In this document: one piece after another, positions 1 to 8,223 of the stretch
Position numbering within the stretch: position 1 is the stretch's first letter
Layout of the letters: every line of letters begins with the position of its first letter
DNA from: Gemmatimonadota bacterium
Lineage (GTDB): Bacteria; Gemmatimonadota; Gemmatimonadetes; Gemmatimonadales; Gemmatimonadaceae
Length of the DNA: 64,000 nucleotides
NCBI GenBank assembly: GCA_016714015.1
Contig: JADJNZ010000001.1
Location: forward strand, 496,001 to 560,000
Direction: 5' to 3'
Made by a program: the position numbers and the translations under genes
The notes under the pieces: model-generated
What the model saw: only the letters and a program-made list of their open reading frames with translations
Told to the model about the DNA's origin: nothing
Database searches by the model: none

Positions 1-1423
1 GGTCCGGCTCCTTTCGGGCGATGTCGATCAACTTGGTGATGGCGTCATCCCCACGCCGCTGCGACAGCGTGAAGATCACCTGTTCGCGCAGCTCGCGATC
101 GTCGCCAGCGGAGTCGTAGACCTCGGCGAGATCCTTGACCGGCACCCCGCCCTGCCCCGCCCAGAAGAGCGCGGACTTGCGCATCTCGTTCGACAGCGAG
201 CGATCCTTGGCGCGCGCGAGGAGGAAGCGCGAATTCTCCGGCGACGGATGCTGCGACAGGGAGAAGATGATCTTCTCCTGGACCTCCGAGGCGCGGACCG
301 TCGGGAAGAGTTCGCGCAGGAAGGCCGAGTGCTCGCCGTCCCCCGACTCGCCGAGCCAGAAGATCGCCTCGGCGCGGACCTCCGGATCGACGTCCTCGCG
401 CCGGACGAACTCCCGGAGCGCGCGTCCGCTACGCGGCGTCTCGCTCTGGGCGAGCGAGAAGAGCGCCTTCTTCTGCATCTCGCGATCGGCGGACTTGTCG
501 AGCAGGATCGCCTCGAGCACCTCGGCGGCGCGCTCGCTCCCCGTCTGCGAGAGCCAGAAGACCGCGTCCTCGCGCGTGCGGCGGTCGGGATCGGTCTTCG
601 CGACCTCAACGAGGATGTCCGCCGCCGCGTCCCCTTCCTGCTGCGAAACGAGGAAGACCGCCTTGCGCCGCAGGATCTCCGAGCACTTGTCGCGCCGCTG
701 CAGGACGCGCTTGAGGATCGGAAGCGCCTGATCGCCATTCATCTGCATGAGCGCGTTGAGCGCCTCGATGCGCTCGTCGTCGATCGCCCCTTCACAGCCG
801 GGCGGGATGTCGCCCTGCTCCCCCTCGAACCCACCGCGAAGATGCGCGAGCTCCGCGCGGGCCTCCGCCAGACCGGCACGCATCGCCGGCTCCACGGCGG
901 CGAGCGCCGCGCGCATCGCCGGTTCCGCCTCGGCGAGCGCGCGGGCGGTCGCCGCCACACTCACGGAGGCGATCTCGTCCGCCAGCTCGGCCACGTCCAC
1001 CGCGGCGGCGGCGTCGCCGCCGCGCGCGAGCCGCCCCTTCAGGCGCGTGAGCAACGCGCCCGACTCGCCGGACTTGAGCGTCTGCGCGTTCCCGTAGTCG
1101 TCCTTCTGTCGCTCGAGCGCCGCGACCGCGCGCCGGAGGTCCGACTGCCGGCCGAGGCGCTGCAGCGCGAACGCCTCCCAGTAGAGGGCGTCACCCGCAT
1201 AGGCGGAGCGCGGATAGCGGTCGACGATCTCGCGGAACGACTCCGCGGCGCGATCCCACGATTCGTCGGAGATGGCGATGCGCCCGCGCCGCCAAAGCGA
1301 GTCGCCGGTGTCCGCAGGCGCCCAGGAGGCGGCGGGGAGTCGCGGGTCGGCCGCATGCGACTGCGTGACGACCGCGGTGCCGGCCGTGAGCGCGGCGACG
1401 AGCGAGAGTGCGATGAGCTTCAT
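1..1423 (-). CDS. HEAT-repeat periplasmic/secreted protein (3' end outside window)
   Basis: The reading frame starts at ATG 1423 and runs off the left edge, so 474 codons are visible and the C-terminus is missing. The first 20 or so residues form a signal peptide (MKLIALSLVAALTAG). Residues 35-75 resemble a tetratricopeptide-type unit (SFREIVDRYPRSAYAGDAL). From about residue 230 there are at least six HEAT-like repeats of 35-38 residues with a recurring pattern such as AVFWLSQTG, ALFSLAQSE and AIFWLGESG. Such repeats usually make a protein-binding superhelix. The gene follows the putative anti-sigma gene by 12 nt, with GAGGA upstream as a possible ribosome site, so it probably belongs to the sigma-factor operon. 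No catalytic motif is visible. Confidence 0.85.
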   Translation of the reverse strand, partial: MKLIALSLVAALTAGTAVVTQSHAADPRLPAASWAPADTGDSLWRRGRIAISDESWDRAAESFREIVDRYPRSAYAGDALYWEAFALQRLGRQSDLRRAVAALERQKDDYGNAQTLKSGESGALLTRLKGRLARGGDAAAAVDVAELADEIASVSVAATARALAEAEPAMRAALAAVEPAMRAGLAEARAELAHLRGGFEGEQGDIPPGCEGAIDDERIEALNALMQMNGDQALPILKRVLQRRDKCSEILRRKAVFLVSQQEGDAAADILVEVAKTDPDRRTREDAVFWLSQTGSERAAEVLEAILLDKSADREMQKKALFSLAQSETPRSGRALREFVRREDVDPEVRAEAIFWLGESGDGEHSAFLRELFPTVRASEVQEKIIFSLSQHPSPENSRFLLARAKDRSLSNEMRKSALFWAGQGGVPVKDLAEVYDSAGDDRELREQVIFTLSQRRGDDAITKLIDIARKEPD

Positions 1424-1435
1424 GGTGGTGTGTCC

Positions 1436-2275
1436 TCAGGTTCCGGTCGCGCCAGAGCGCAACCGCGTCAGGAGCTGGGTCTTCTCGAGCGTGCGATCGA
1501 GCATGTCGCGGTCCTCGTCGATGCGGCCGCTGCGTTGCACCAGCTGCACGAGCACCGTCTCGAGGTCCTCGAGCAGTCGCCGCCGGAGCGGGTCGTCACC
1601 CGCGGGGGAGTCGAGGAGGAGCCGCGTATTGGTGAGCACGTCCTTCGCCCACCGGGCGGTGAGGGAGTCCATCATGGCGTCGCGCGGCATCGCGGCGACG
1701 ACCGCCACGAGCGCCTCGGCACGCGTGAGATGCTGCTGTGAAGCGACGGAGTAGGTACCGGAGTTGCCGCCGCGTCGCGAGAGCGTTCCCGCGCCCGACA
1801 GTGCGGGTGCCGGCACAGGTCCGGTCGTGGATTCGGGCGCGCGCCGGCCGTCAGCGGCGAAGCGGACCGCCGCGCCGCGCGGAGCCTGCGCGTGCTCGAT
1901 CGCCGCGCCGGTCGAGGTGGACGCCGCGGTCTCGCCACTCGGCACGCCCGACGTCGCGAGGTCCGGCACGCGTGTCGTGAGGCCGGAGGTGGCATCCGTT
2001 CCCGACCTCAGCGCATAGCGGCCGATGCCGACCCCCAGCAGGAGCGTGGCGGCCATGCCGATCCAGGGCGCCGCGCGCATCGGTCGGCGCGGCGAGAGGG
2101 GGAGCGCGGGCGGAGTGGCCGGTGCGACCACCGGCGCCGGTGCCTGGCGGCGCGCGGCGCGCGCTTCGGCGATCTGCGCCCACATCGCGTCGCGCGGCAC
2201 CTCGGCCGGCGGCGCGTGGTACGCGCGCGCCTCCCGATCCAGGAATGCCTCGAACCTGTCGTCGTCGTGCGTCAT
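1436..2275 (-). CDS. putative membrane anti-sigma factor
   Basis: This 279-residue protein has an N-terminal soluble segment (about 1-85), one transmembrane helix near residues 93-112 (WIGMAATLLLGVGIGRYAL) and a Pro/Ala/Thr-rich extracytoplasmic part ending in a helical Leu/Arg-rich region. Its ATG overlaps the sigma-factor stop codon (ATGA at 2272-2275), indicating translational coupling. Single-pass proteins encoded directly after an ECF sigma factor are usually its anti-sigma factor, which is the basis of the call. I see no CxxC zinc-binding anti-sigma motif, so it would be a divergent or non-zinc type. An ATG-containing extension to 2284 is possible but less likely than the coupled start. 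Confidence 0.75.
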   Translation of the reverse strand: MTHDDDRFEAFLDREARAYHAPPAEVPRDAMWAQIAEARAARRQAPAPVVAPATPPALPLSPRRPMRAAPWIGMAATLLLGVGIGRYALRSGTDATSGLTTRVPDLATSGVPSGETAASTSTGAAIEHAQAPRGAAVRFAADGRRAPESTTGPVPAPALSGAGTLSRRGGNSGTYSVASQQHLTRAEALVAVVAAMPRDAMMDSLTARWAKDVLTNTRLLLDSPAGDDPLRRRLLEDLETVLVQLVQRSGRIDEDRDMLDRTLEKTQLLTRLRSGATGT

Positions 2276-2814
2276 GAGGCCCACTCCCCCGCGAACTCCG
2301 CCAATGCCGTGCGCAGCTTGGCCCGCGCCCGGAACAACTGTGCCTTGCTGGTGCCGGGTTGGATGCCCAGCGCCGTCCCGATCTCCTCGTGCGTGAAGCC
2401 TTCCACGTCGTGCATCACGAACACCGTCCGATAGCCATCCGGCAGCGCGTCGATCGCCGCGCGCATCCGGTGCTTCAGGTCCGGCTCCGACTCGCGCGCA
2501 CTGATCGTCACCTCCGGCAGCTCGTCCCCGCCGATCTCCCGGCCATGGATCCGCCTGACCTTCTTGAGCCCGTTCAGGATCACCGAGACCGCGATCGTGT
2601 GCAGCCAGGTCGAAAGGGCGCTGTCGCCCCGGAAGTCGGTGAGCCGTTCGAAGGCCCGGATGAACGTGTCCTGCGTGAAGTCCCGTGCCAGCGTCTCGTC
2701 GCCGGACATCCGGTAGGCGAGACGATACACGCGATCCACGTGCGCGTCGTAGAGCTCGCGCTCCGCCCGCACGTCCCCCTGCAGCACCGCAGCGATGATC
2801 TCGGGTTCGGTCAC
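2272..2814 (-). CDS. ECF (group IV) RNA polymerase sigma factor
   Basis: The 180-residue protein has the two-domain structure of ECF sigma factors. Region 2 spans about residues 15-85 and includes ARDFTQDTFIRAFERL (core binding) and FRGDSALSTWLHTIAVSV (-10 recognition). Region 4 spans about 115-170 and includes FVMHDVEGFTHEEIGTALG, a helix-turn-helix that reads the -35 element. The GTG start at 2814 is chosen because the frame upstream is Pro/Arg-rich and not sigma-like. The next two genes follow as an operon and probably encode its anti-sigma factor and an effector. It should direct RNA polymerase to a small stress or envelope regulon; the targets cannot be read here. Confidence 0.93.
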   Translation of the reverse strand: MTEPEIIAAVLQGDVRAERELYDAHVDRVYRLAYRMSGDETLARDFTQDTFIRAFERLTDFRGDSALSTWLHTIAVSVILNGLKKVRRIHGREIGGDELPEVTISARESEPDLKHRMRAAIDALPDGYRTVFVMHDVEGFTHEEIGTALGIQPGTSKAQLFRARAKLRTALAEFAGEWAS

Positions 2815-2900
2815 GGCGGGGGGTGGGGTGGGGCGCTGGCTCGTGGACGTCCCAGAGACAGGGGGTCCGCGAAAAGGGTTGCGCGGGGCGCGGACGCGAA

Positions 2901-2937
2901 AGGGGCGGGACCGGCCGTTCGGCCGTGTCCCGCCCCT
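2901..2937 (-). terminator. terminator hairpin after minor-pilin operon
   Basis: AGGGGCGGGAC at 2901-2911 pairs with GTCCCGCCCCT at 2927-2937, with CGGCCG/CGGCCG nested inside. On the minus strand the stem is followed by CCTTTCGCG. It lies just past the end of the PilX-like gene and before the sigma gene, so it probably ends the pilin transcript. A second GC-rich inverted repeat (GCCCCGGCG/CGCCGGGGC) lies at about 2941-2982. Confidence 0.7.
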
Positions 2938-2987
2938 ACGGCCCCGGCGTCGGGGCGGTGTCGGCCGGCGCGCCGGGGCGTTCCGCC

Positions 2988-5099
2988 CTACAGGACCCTG
3001 CCCTTCAGGCGGAGGAGGAGCGTCCGGATCTTCGTCGGCGTGTTCGCCTGGCTCGCGTCCACCTCGAGTGACCGCACGAACGCGTAGCGGTTCGTCAGCG
3101 GGAAGAACGGCGGACGGTTCTGCGTCGCCTGGCAGCGATCGGGGGTGTGCAGCGTGCGGAACCCCGAGTTGGTGACCGAGCTCGAGTAGACGGACGAATA
3201 AGTCCGCATCGCCAGCCCACCGGTGACGGCGAAGCAGCCGCCATTGGAGTCGGTCGACCCCGCGCCGTCGTCGGGGCACGGGAGCTGCGCCGAGTTCGCC
3301 CCCTGTGTCACGTTCGGCTGCTCGACACCGACCGTGCCCGTGAGGCTCATCAGGTTCGCCTGCACGGAGAAGCGGGGCTCCCCGCCGAAGTGACCCGAGA
3401 TGCTCGAGCCGAGGAAGCTGGAGAGGCGCCGCACGCGCGAGGTGAGGCCGGAGACGACGAGGACGTCGCCTGTGGCGAGGAGCCCGAGGCGGTCAGTGCA
3501 CGCGGCTTCGTCGGCGTCGTTGGGGTCACGTTGCTGGAGCAGCTGGTCGACGATCACCGCGCGCCCGGCGACGCGCAGCGTCACGGGGCCGGCGACGCGA
3601 CCGCTCACGTAGACCGGGCCGCTCGTGGCGCTGATGACGCCGCGCGCATTGGTGTTGTATGCGCTGTGCAGGGGCCAGAGGTACGGACGCTCGACCGACT
3701 GCACCACCGAGTCCGGGGCGGAGCCGATGGGCGTGCCCGCGAAGGCGCGCCAACTCCCGACGTCGAAGAGCGTACTGAAGACGCAACGCCCCGATCCGCT
3801 GCTGCTGACCTGGCACTGGCGACTGCGGATCGAGAAGGTCGTGTCACTGCCGCCGTATCCGTTGGGGGAACTCAGGGGCCATCCACCGGGCGGCGCCACG
3901 ACGCCGAAGGGCACGGTGTCCGCGGCGGTGCCGGTGATCGCGCCGGCTGAATTCGTCATGCGCTCGGACGGCATGAGATACGGCGAGCCGGCCGGGAAGC
4001 AGCGCGAGGTCGGCTGTCCCATGATCGTCGTGACGGCATTGAGATCGTAGTCATCCATCTGGTTCATCGTGCCCGCGCTGACGGTCGGGTACGAACCGGC
4101 AGCGGCGGAGACGACGACCGAGTAGACGTACGACCGACGATGGGCCGAGATCGGGAAGAAGTGCCACCGCCCCGCGCGGAGATAGAACGCCCCGCACTGG
4201 TTCTGCACGATCGGGTCGTCCCACTGGAGCCAGGTCGTGCCGAAGAAGCTGTAGGTCACGGGGGAGGCGCGCAGCCGCGTCGTATCCCCGCCCGTCGCCG
4301 CCGCGTCGAACACGCGCGCGAACCCTTCGGTGGCCTCGACGGTGCCGTCGCCATCGATGTCGTAGGCGACGAACTCGAGCCGCGTCCCGCGCGCGCCACC
4401 CGAGACCGGCGCGAACGAGAGGTTCGCCGCGGACGCGAGCGTGTCGAGGCGGGGGAAGGTCGAGTCGCGCGGATAGGTGATCCTGGCGATCCCGACGATG
4501 CTGTCGATGTCGAAGGTGCCGGTGCCCGTCACTGAACCGACGGCGGTCACCGTGTCACGATAGCGATTTCCCGACGACGACTGGCGCCAGGTCCCGTTGG
4601 TGTGCACGCGGCCGTTCACCACGGCCGGTCCGTGCGTCGCGGTGGAGGGGAACGAGTCGACGAAGTAGCCGTACCGCGAGAAGCTCTCACGCCGCAGGTC
4701 GAGGCGGCGCACGTAGCGCGTGCCCCCCTGGTCATAGGCGGCCGCGATGAGCGTCACCGTCGGGAGCCCTCGACCAGTGGTATCGCCGGTCGCCGCCGCA
4801 TACAGGTTCACGCGGACGCGGGGGATCACCGCCCCGGACGCATCGCGGATCTGGAGGCCGGCGAGCACCTGCCGCATGCCGGTGTCCGGGACCGCGAACG
4901 ATGAGTCGCGCTCGAGTCGCGAGCGCACCATCTCCAGCGCCGATTCAGCCGCCAGCCGATACTCGCGCTCCTTGTCATAGAACGCCGAGAGCAGGTTCGC
5001 GCTCGAGGACATGAAGATCGCCGCGATCGAGAGGCCGGCGATCGCGAGCGTCATGAGCAGGACGAGGATGAGGGCCGAGCCCCGGCGCGCGCGCATCAT
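2988..5099 (-). CDS. large PilX-like type IV pilus assembly protein
   Basis: The 703-residue protein begins MMRARRGSALILVLLMTLAI, a short basic stretch followed by the hydrophobic helix of PilX/GspK-type minor pilins, without the classical GFTLVE cleavage motif. The rest is a long, mostly beta-rich extracytoplasmic region containing phrases such as VNGRVHTNGTW and VSGRVAGPVTLRVAG. These recall DUF4900-like domains attached to PilX N-termini, an identification made from memory. Typical PilX proteins have about 200 residues, so this one is unusually long. The ATG at 5099 overlaps the stop of the upstream gene (ATGATG), so it is translated with the two preceding prepilin genes. It probably acts at the pilus tip or in initiation. 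Confidence 0.75.
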   Translation of the reverse strand: MMRARRGSALILVLLMTLAIAGLSIAAIFMSSSANLLSAFYDKEREYRLAAESALEMVRSRLERDSSFAVPDTGMRQVLAGLQIRDASGAVIPRVRVNLYAAATGDTTGRGLPTVTLIAAAYDQGGTRYVRRLDLRRESFSRYGYFVDSFPSTATHGPAVVNGRVHTNGTWRQSSSGNRYRDTVTAVGSVTGTGTFDIDSIVGIARITYPRDSTFPRLDTLASAANLSFAPVSGGARGTRLEFVAYDIDGDGTVEATEGFARVFDAAATGGDTTRLRASPVTYSFFGTTWLQWDDPIVQNQCGAFYLRAGRWHFFPISAHRRSYVYSVVVSAAAGSYPTVSAGTMNQMDDYDLNAVTTIMGQPTSRCFPAGSPYLMPSERMTNSAGAITGTAADTVPFGVVAPPGGWPLSSPNGYGGSDTTFSIRSRQCQVSSSGSGRCVFSTLFDVGSWRAFAGTPIGSAPDSVVQSVERPYLWPLHSAYNTNARGVISATSGPVYVSGRVAGPVTLRVAGRAVIVDQLLQQRDPNDADEAACTDRLGLLATGDVLVVSGLTSRVRRLSSFLGSSISGHFGGEPRFSVQANLMSLTGTVGVEQPNVTQGANSAQLPCPDDGAGSTDSNGGCFAVTGGLAMRTYSSVYSSSVTNSGFRTLHTPDRCQATQNRPPFFPLTNRYAFVRSLEVDASQANTPTKIRTLLLRLKGRVL

Positions 5100-6205
5100 G
5101 GCAGCGTGAAGGTCGGCGCCACCGCGCGCGTGGAGGCGCCGGTGCAGTCGAGGGCGCGCACACCGTACTCGTACGTGCCGCTCACGAGCGGCAACGTGTG
5201 AATGAACTCGTAGTCCGACTGCCGGGTCGCCGGCACCGACGCCAGGACCTTCCAGTCGCCGCCGTTGAGGCGCCACTCGAGGAGGTACTGTCGCACGTCG
5301 AGCGACCCGCTCCCGTCATCCGACGAGGCGTCCCAGTCGATGTCCACGCGGAACGGTCGCGAGTTGGTGGTCTTGTTGGCATCGAACGCCGGCGGGGCCG
5401 AAGGCGCCGCGCCACACCCGGTCGTCAGCCGCGTCGAGGCGTTCGGCAGCACCGTCGTCCACTGCACCGTCCGGATCGTCTCGGCGCCCGTCGTCCGATT
5501 GCGGTAGAATCCCGCCGCGCGGATGCCGACCGAGCGGATCGAGTCCACCGCGAGCGAATCCCACCAGAGCGGGAGCCGTGAGGCCGCGATCCGCGTGAGG
5601 ACACCGGCCACGGGCCGATAGTAGGCGAAGAAAGCCGAGTCGGCCGGCACGTGCAGGTTGCGGACGACCTGCACCGAGTCGCGCGCGTTGACCCGTCGCC
5701 AGAGTACGTAGATGTCGCTCCGCCCCGACACGGTATCGGGATGGAGGAAGTAGCTGATCGTCTCGTTCCGGCTCACCGTCCCGGCGCCGTCGAGATAGTC
5801 CTGCGAGGGATACGAGCGCCCGCCCTTCGGCACCGCGGCCGCATCGGCGAACCGCCACGACACGGTGAGGGAGGTCGCCGCCCCCGATTCGACGTCGGCC
5901 GCACCGGGGTCGAGCGAATCGCTCGCGAGCAGGTTCGCGTTGAACGAGATCCCCATGGGGCCGGCGTAGACGAGCAGGGGTTGGCCGGGGTCGGCCGTCG
6001 CGAGGCGGAGGTCGGAGTCGACGGCGCGCTGCGCGTACCGTGCGACCTGGTCCGCATCGAGCCGCCCCGCGCTCTGGCCCAGCGCGTTGGTCTGCGCCCG
6101 TACGAACGGCAGCGTGATCGCGAAGACCGCGAGCGTCAGGGTCATCGCGACGATGATCTCGACGATGGTGAAGCCGCCGCGCGGGCGCTGCCGGGGCCGA
6201 TTCAT
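5096..6205 (-). CDS. PilW/PulJ-type prepilin
   Basis: A 369-residue protein with a type IV prepilin leader (RPRGG followed by FTIVEIIVAM), so a PilD-type peptidase would cut after the glycine and methylate the Phe. The hydrophobic helix covers about residues 12-33, and a conserved Glu at mature position 5 is present. The C-terminal third (WDASSDDGSGSLDVRQYLLEW onward) resembles a fibronectin-III-like beta sandwich. It overlaps its neighbours at both ends (ATGA at 6202-6205 and at 5096-5099), which ties it to PilV and PilX. The role is minor pilin or pseudopilin in pilus assembly; separating pili from type II secretion would need the rest of the locus. Confidence 0.85.
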   Translation of the reverse strand: MNRPRQRPRGGFTIVEIIVAMTLTLAVFAITLPFVRAQTNALGQSAGRLDADQVARYAQRAVDSDLRLATADPGQPLLVYAGPMGISFNANLLASDSLDPGAADVESGAATSLTVSWRFADAAAVPKGGRSYPSQDYLDGAGTVSRNETISYFLHPDTVSGRSDIYVLWRRVNARDSVQVVRNLHVPADSAFFAYYRPVAGVLTRIAASRLPLWWDSLAVDSIRSVGIRAAGFYRNRTTGAETIRTVQWTTVLPNASTRLTTGCGAAPSAPPAFDANKTTNSRPFRVDIDWDASSDDGSGSLDVRQYLLEWRLNGGDWKVLASVPATRQSDYEFIHTLPLVSGTYEYGVRALDCTGASTRAVAPTFTLP

Positions 6206-6621
6206 CGGAACGCGGCGATCACGGCCGTCTTCTTCAGGGGGCGACTCAGCACGGCCGCGCTCACGGTCACGGTCACGGTCACGAAATCCGTCGTGTCGTT
6301 CTGCGTGCGCACGGCGGCGGTCGTGCGCGTGTATCCCGTGTAGCCCGACATCGGCGGGTTCGCCCCCGAGGTCGCGGGCGTTTCGGTGGTGCCGTTGTAG
6401 GTCGAAACGAGCGTCGTGTACGTCGTGTGCCCGCGGATCGCCTCGAGGCGCGCCGCCGCGAGGTCGCTGGCGACGGCGAGGTTCGCCGAGTCGCGCGCCG
6501 CCCGCGTGAACGCCTGGCCGAATCGCGACATGGCGAGCATGACGCCGGCGAGGATGACGATGGCGAACATCACCTCGATGATCGTCATGCCGCGGCGGAC
6601 GCGGAGGCGGTGGGCGGGCAT
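6202..6621 (-). CDS. PilV/PulI-type prepilin
   Basis: The 139-residue protein starts MPAHRLRVRRG then MTIIEVMFAIVILAGVMLAM, a class III signal sequence with Glu at position 5 of the mature protein. The remainder is a small pilin-like domain with Tyr/Thr-rich strands. ATG 6621 puts the leader at 11 residues, a normal length. A GTG 12 nt upstream is an alternative start. It is the first gene of a three-gene overlapping set (PilV, PilW, PilX). Minor pilins of this type prime pilus or pseudopilus assembly in the inner membrane. Confidence 0.82.
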   Translation of the reverse strand: MPAHRLRVRRGMTIIEVMFAIVILAGVMLAMSRFGQAFTRAARDSANLAVASDLAAARLEAIRGHTTYTTLVSTYNGTTETPATSGANPPMSGYTGYTRTTAAVRTQNDTTDFVTVTVTVSAAVLSRPLKKTAVIAAFR

Positions 6622-6680
6622 TCGGGCGGGCACGGGGACAGGTGGGACCGGACGAGAGGATGACGCGCCGGACCGCCTCG

Positions 6681-6695
6681 TGTCACATCGTGACA
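6681..6695. promoter_or_regulatory. palindromic operator candidate
   Basis: TGTCACATCGTGACA is a perfect inverted repeat with 6-nt arms and a 3-nt centre. It sits in the 165-nt gap between the divergent pilV operon and the AraC-type regulator gene, the expected position for a shared operator. Symmetry and location are seen directly; which protein binds is unknown. Confidence 0.5.
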
Positions 6696-6731
6696 GGCGA
6701 CCCCCCGGGGCGTACCTTATCTTCAGGAGCA

Positions 6732-6748
6732 GGTCCCGTGCCGGGACC
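6732..6748 (+). other. short hairpin in the regulator leader
   Basis: GGTCCCG and CGGGACC are perfectly complementary around a 3-nt loop. A TATCTT box at 6718-6723 could place the transcript start just before it, making this a 5'-end structure of the regulator mRNA. There is no T-tract, so it is not an obvious terminator. Confidence 0.4.
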
Positions 6749-6786
6749 GCGCCGCTCGCCGCCCTACCCTGTCGGAGGTCCGGATC

Positions 6787-7563
6787 TTGGCCGCCATCGC
6801 CACCATGCTCCCCGACGCGCGGGCACTGCAGCGCGTCAACGCCGCCGTGAAGAACGAGCATCGCCTCGTCCACTGCCGCACCTGGGAGGAACTCGAGGTC
6901 GCCTGCCGCGACGAGGAGGTCTCGCTCGCGATCATCGACCTGTTCTCCGACGGGCAGGCCCGCTTCGACATGGTCCGACGGCTGAAGATGCGCGCCGAGC
7001 GCCTCACGCTCGTGGCGTACGTAAACCTGTCGGCCGAGCGCGCCCGCGACCTCTTCGACGCCGGCCGCGCCGGCTTCGACGGTCTCCTCCTGCTCGGGCA
7101 GGATGACACGCCTGCCGCGTTCCGCGCGGTCCTCGAGCGTGCGACCGCCCGCGGCGCGGCGCAGCTCCTGCGTCCGCACCTCGCCACCGTCGAACCGCTC
7201 GTCCGCGACGCGGTCATGGTCGCCGTCACCCGCGCCCACCTCCGCCTCACCTCGCACCGGCTCGCCGAGATCTGCGGCTCACCCAAGCGCACCTTGCTGC
7301 TCGCCCTCGAACGCGCCGGCTTCCCGCCGCCACAGAAGCTCCTCGCCTGGGGGCGCCTCATCGTCGCCGCCCAGATGCTGGAGGACCCGGCCAAGGCCGC
7401 CGACGCCGTCGCGCGTCAGCTCGACTTCCCCTCCGGCTCGGCCTTCCGCAACACCTGCCAGCGCTATCTCGGGGCCACGCCGCACGAGATCCGGGACCAC
7501 GGCGGCGCCGCCTGGGCGGCCGGCAAGTTCCTGCAGGAGTTGGGGAAGGCCCGCGGGGGCTGA
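6787..7563 (+). CDS. AraC-type DNA-binding regulator with receiver-like N-terminus
   Basis: The 258-residue protein has an alpha/beta N-terminal half (about 1-115) resembling a degenerate response-regulator receiver; I see no convincing phosphoacceptor Asp pocket. The C-terminal part (about 150-245) is an AraC-like double helix-turn-helix with LAEICGSPKRTLLLALERAG and VARQLDFPSGSAFRNTCQRY, ending in the usual GATPHEIR. The TTG start at 6787 has GGAGG 7 nt upstream; ATG 6805 is the alternative. It is transcribed away from the pilV-pilW-pilX operon and towards the convergent gspH-like gene, so control of the pilin genes or of itself is plausible but inferred. Confidence 0.8.
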   Translation: MAAIATMLPDARALQRVNAAVKNEHRLVHCRTWEELEVACRDEEVSLAIIDLFSDGQARFDMVRRLKMRAERLTLVAYVNLSAERARDLFDAGRAGFDGLLLLGQDDTPAAFRAVLERATARGAAQLLRPHLATVEPLVRDAVMVAVTRAHLRLTSHRLAEICGSPKRTLLLALERAGFPPPQKLLAWGRLIVAAQMLEDPAKAADAVARQLDFPSGSAFRNTCQRYLGATPHEIRDHGGAAWAAGKFLQELGKARGG

Positions 7564-7593
7564 TGAGCCGCACGCGCGCGGCAGCGCGGCAGC

Positions 7594-8163
7594 TCAGTTG
7601 TCGCGCTGCCGCCAGCCGCCCGCGCCGTTCGACCAGAAACCCGTGCGGGCGGTCGCGCCGATGATCGTCATCGCGCGGAAGTCCTCGTCACGGTGGCGCG
7701 GAGACCCGATGTAGACGACGGCGTCGCCGCTCAGCGCGCCGTTCGGCCCGATCCGGATCGCCCGCTGGAGCGGATTCCCCGTCTCCACCACGCCGGATCC
7801 GGTGATGTATGCCGCCGCGACTCCGTCGATCGTGCTCGGCGGCGCCTGGAACTCCGCGCCGTCCGCGAGCGGCCGATACCGCACCGTGTCGGTCGCGTCC
7901 ATCACGCCGTTGTTGTTGTAGTCCTGGAGGATCCGCAGGCGGTGGTTGTTCGCGTCGAACATCACCTGCACCGCGACGTTCTTCGTGATGGCGGTCTGCT
8001 GCGCCCCGATGATCGCGTTCTGCATGAGGCGGATGTTCGCGTCCATCCGGAACCCCCAGAAGCTCACCCGCGTGACCGCGAACCCGGCGACGATGCCGAT
8101 GAGCGCGAGCACGAACAGGATCTCGACGAGGGTGAAGCCGCGAGCGGCGCGGGGGCGGGGCAT
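7594..8163 (-). CDS. GspH/FimT-like prepilin
   Basis: A 189-residue prepilin with the leader RAARG then FTLVEILFVLALIGIVAGFA, an almost canonical N-methylation motif with Glu5. The soluble part is beta-rich and typical of GspH/FimT pseudopilins, with a calcium-site-like NNNGVMDATD stretch around residue 90. It is separated from the other pilin genes by the oppositely oriented regulator. It is convergent with that regulator, and its upstream region is shared with coaE. It is probably a minor pilin of the same system. Confidence 0.85.
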   Translation of the reverse strand: MPRPRAARGFTLVEILFVLALIGIVAGFAVTRVSFWGFRMDANIRLMQNAIIGAQQTAITKNVAVQVMFDANNHRLRILQDYNNNGVMDATDTVRYRPLADGAEFQAPPSTIDGVAAAYITGSGVVETGNPLQRAIRIGPNGALSGDAVVYIGSPRHRDEDFRAMTIIGATARTGFWSNGAGGWRQRDN

Positions 8164-8211
8164 CCGACAATTACGCCCGCCCCCACCGTGGCGTCACACC
8201 CCCGATGCGCG

Positions 8212-8217
8212 TACGCT
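8212..8217 (+). promoter_or_regulatory. TANNNT box directly before coaE
   Basis: TACGCT ends exactly 6 nt before the coaE ATG, and no Shine-Dalgarno sequence can fit between. As a -10 element it would start transcription at or next to the A of ATG, giving a leaderless mRNA. Confidence 0.5.
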
Positions 8218-8223
8218 TCCCGC

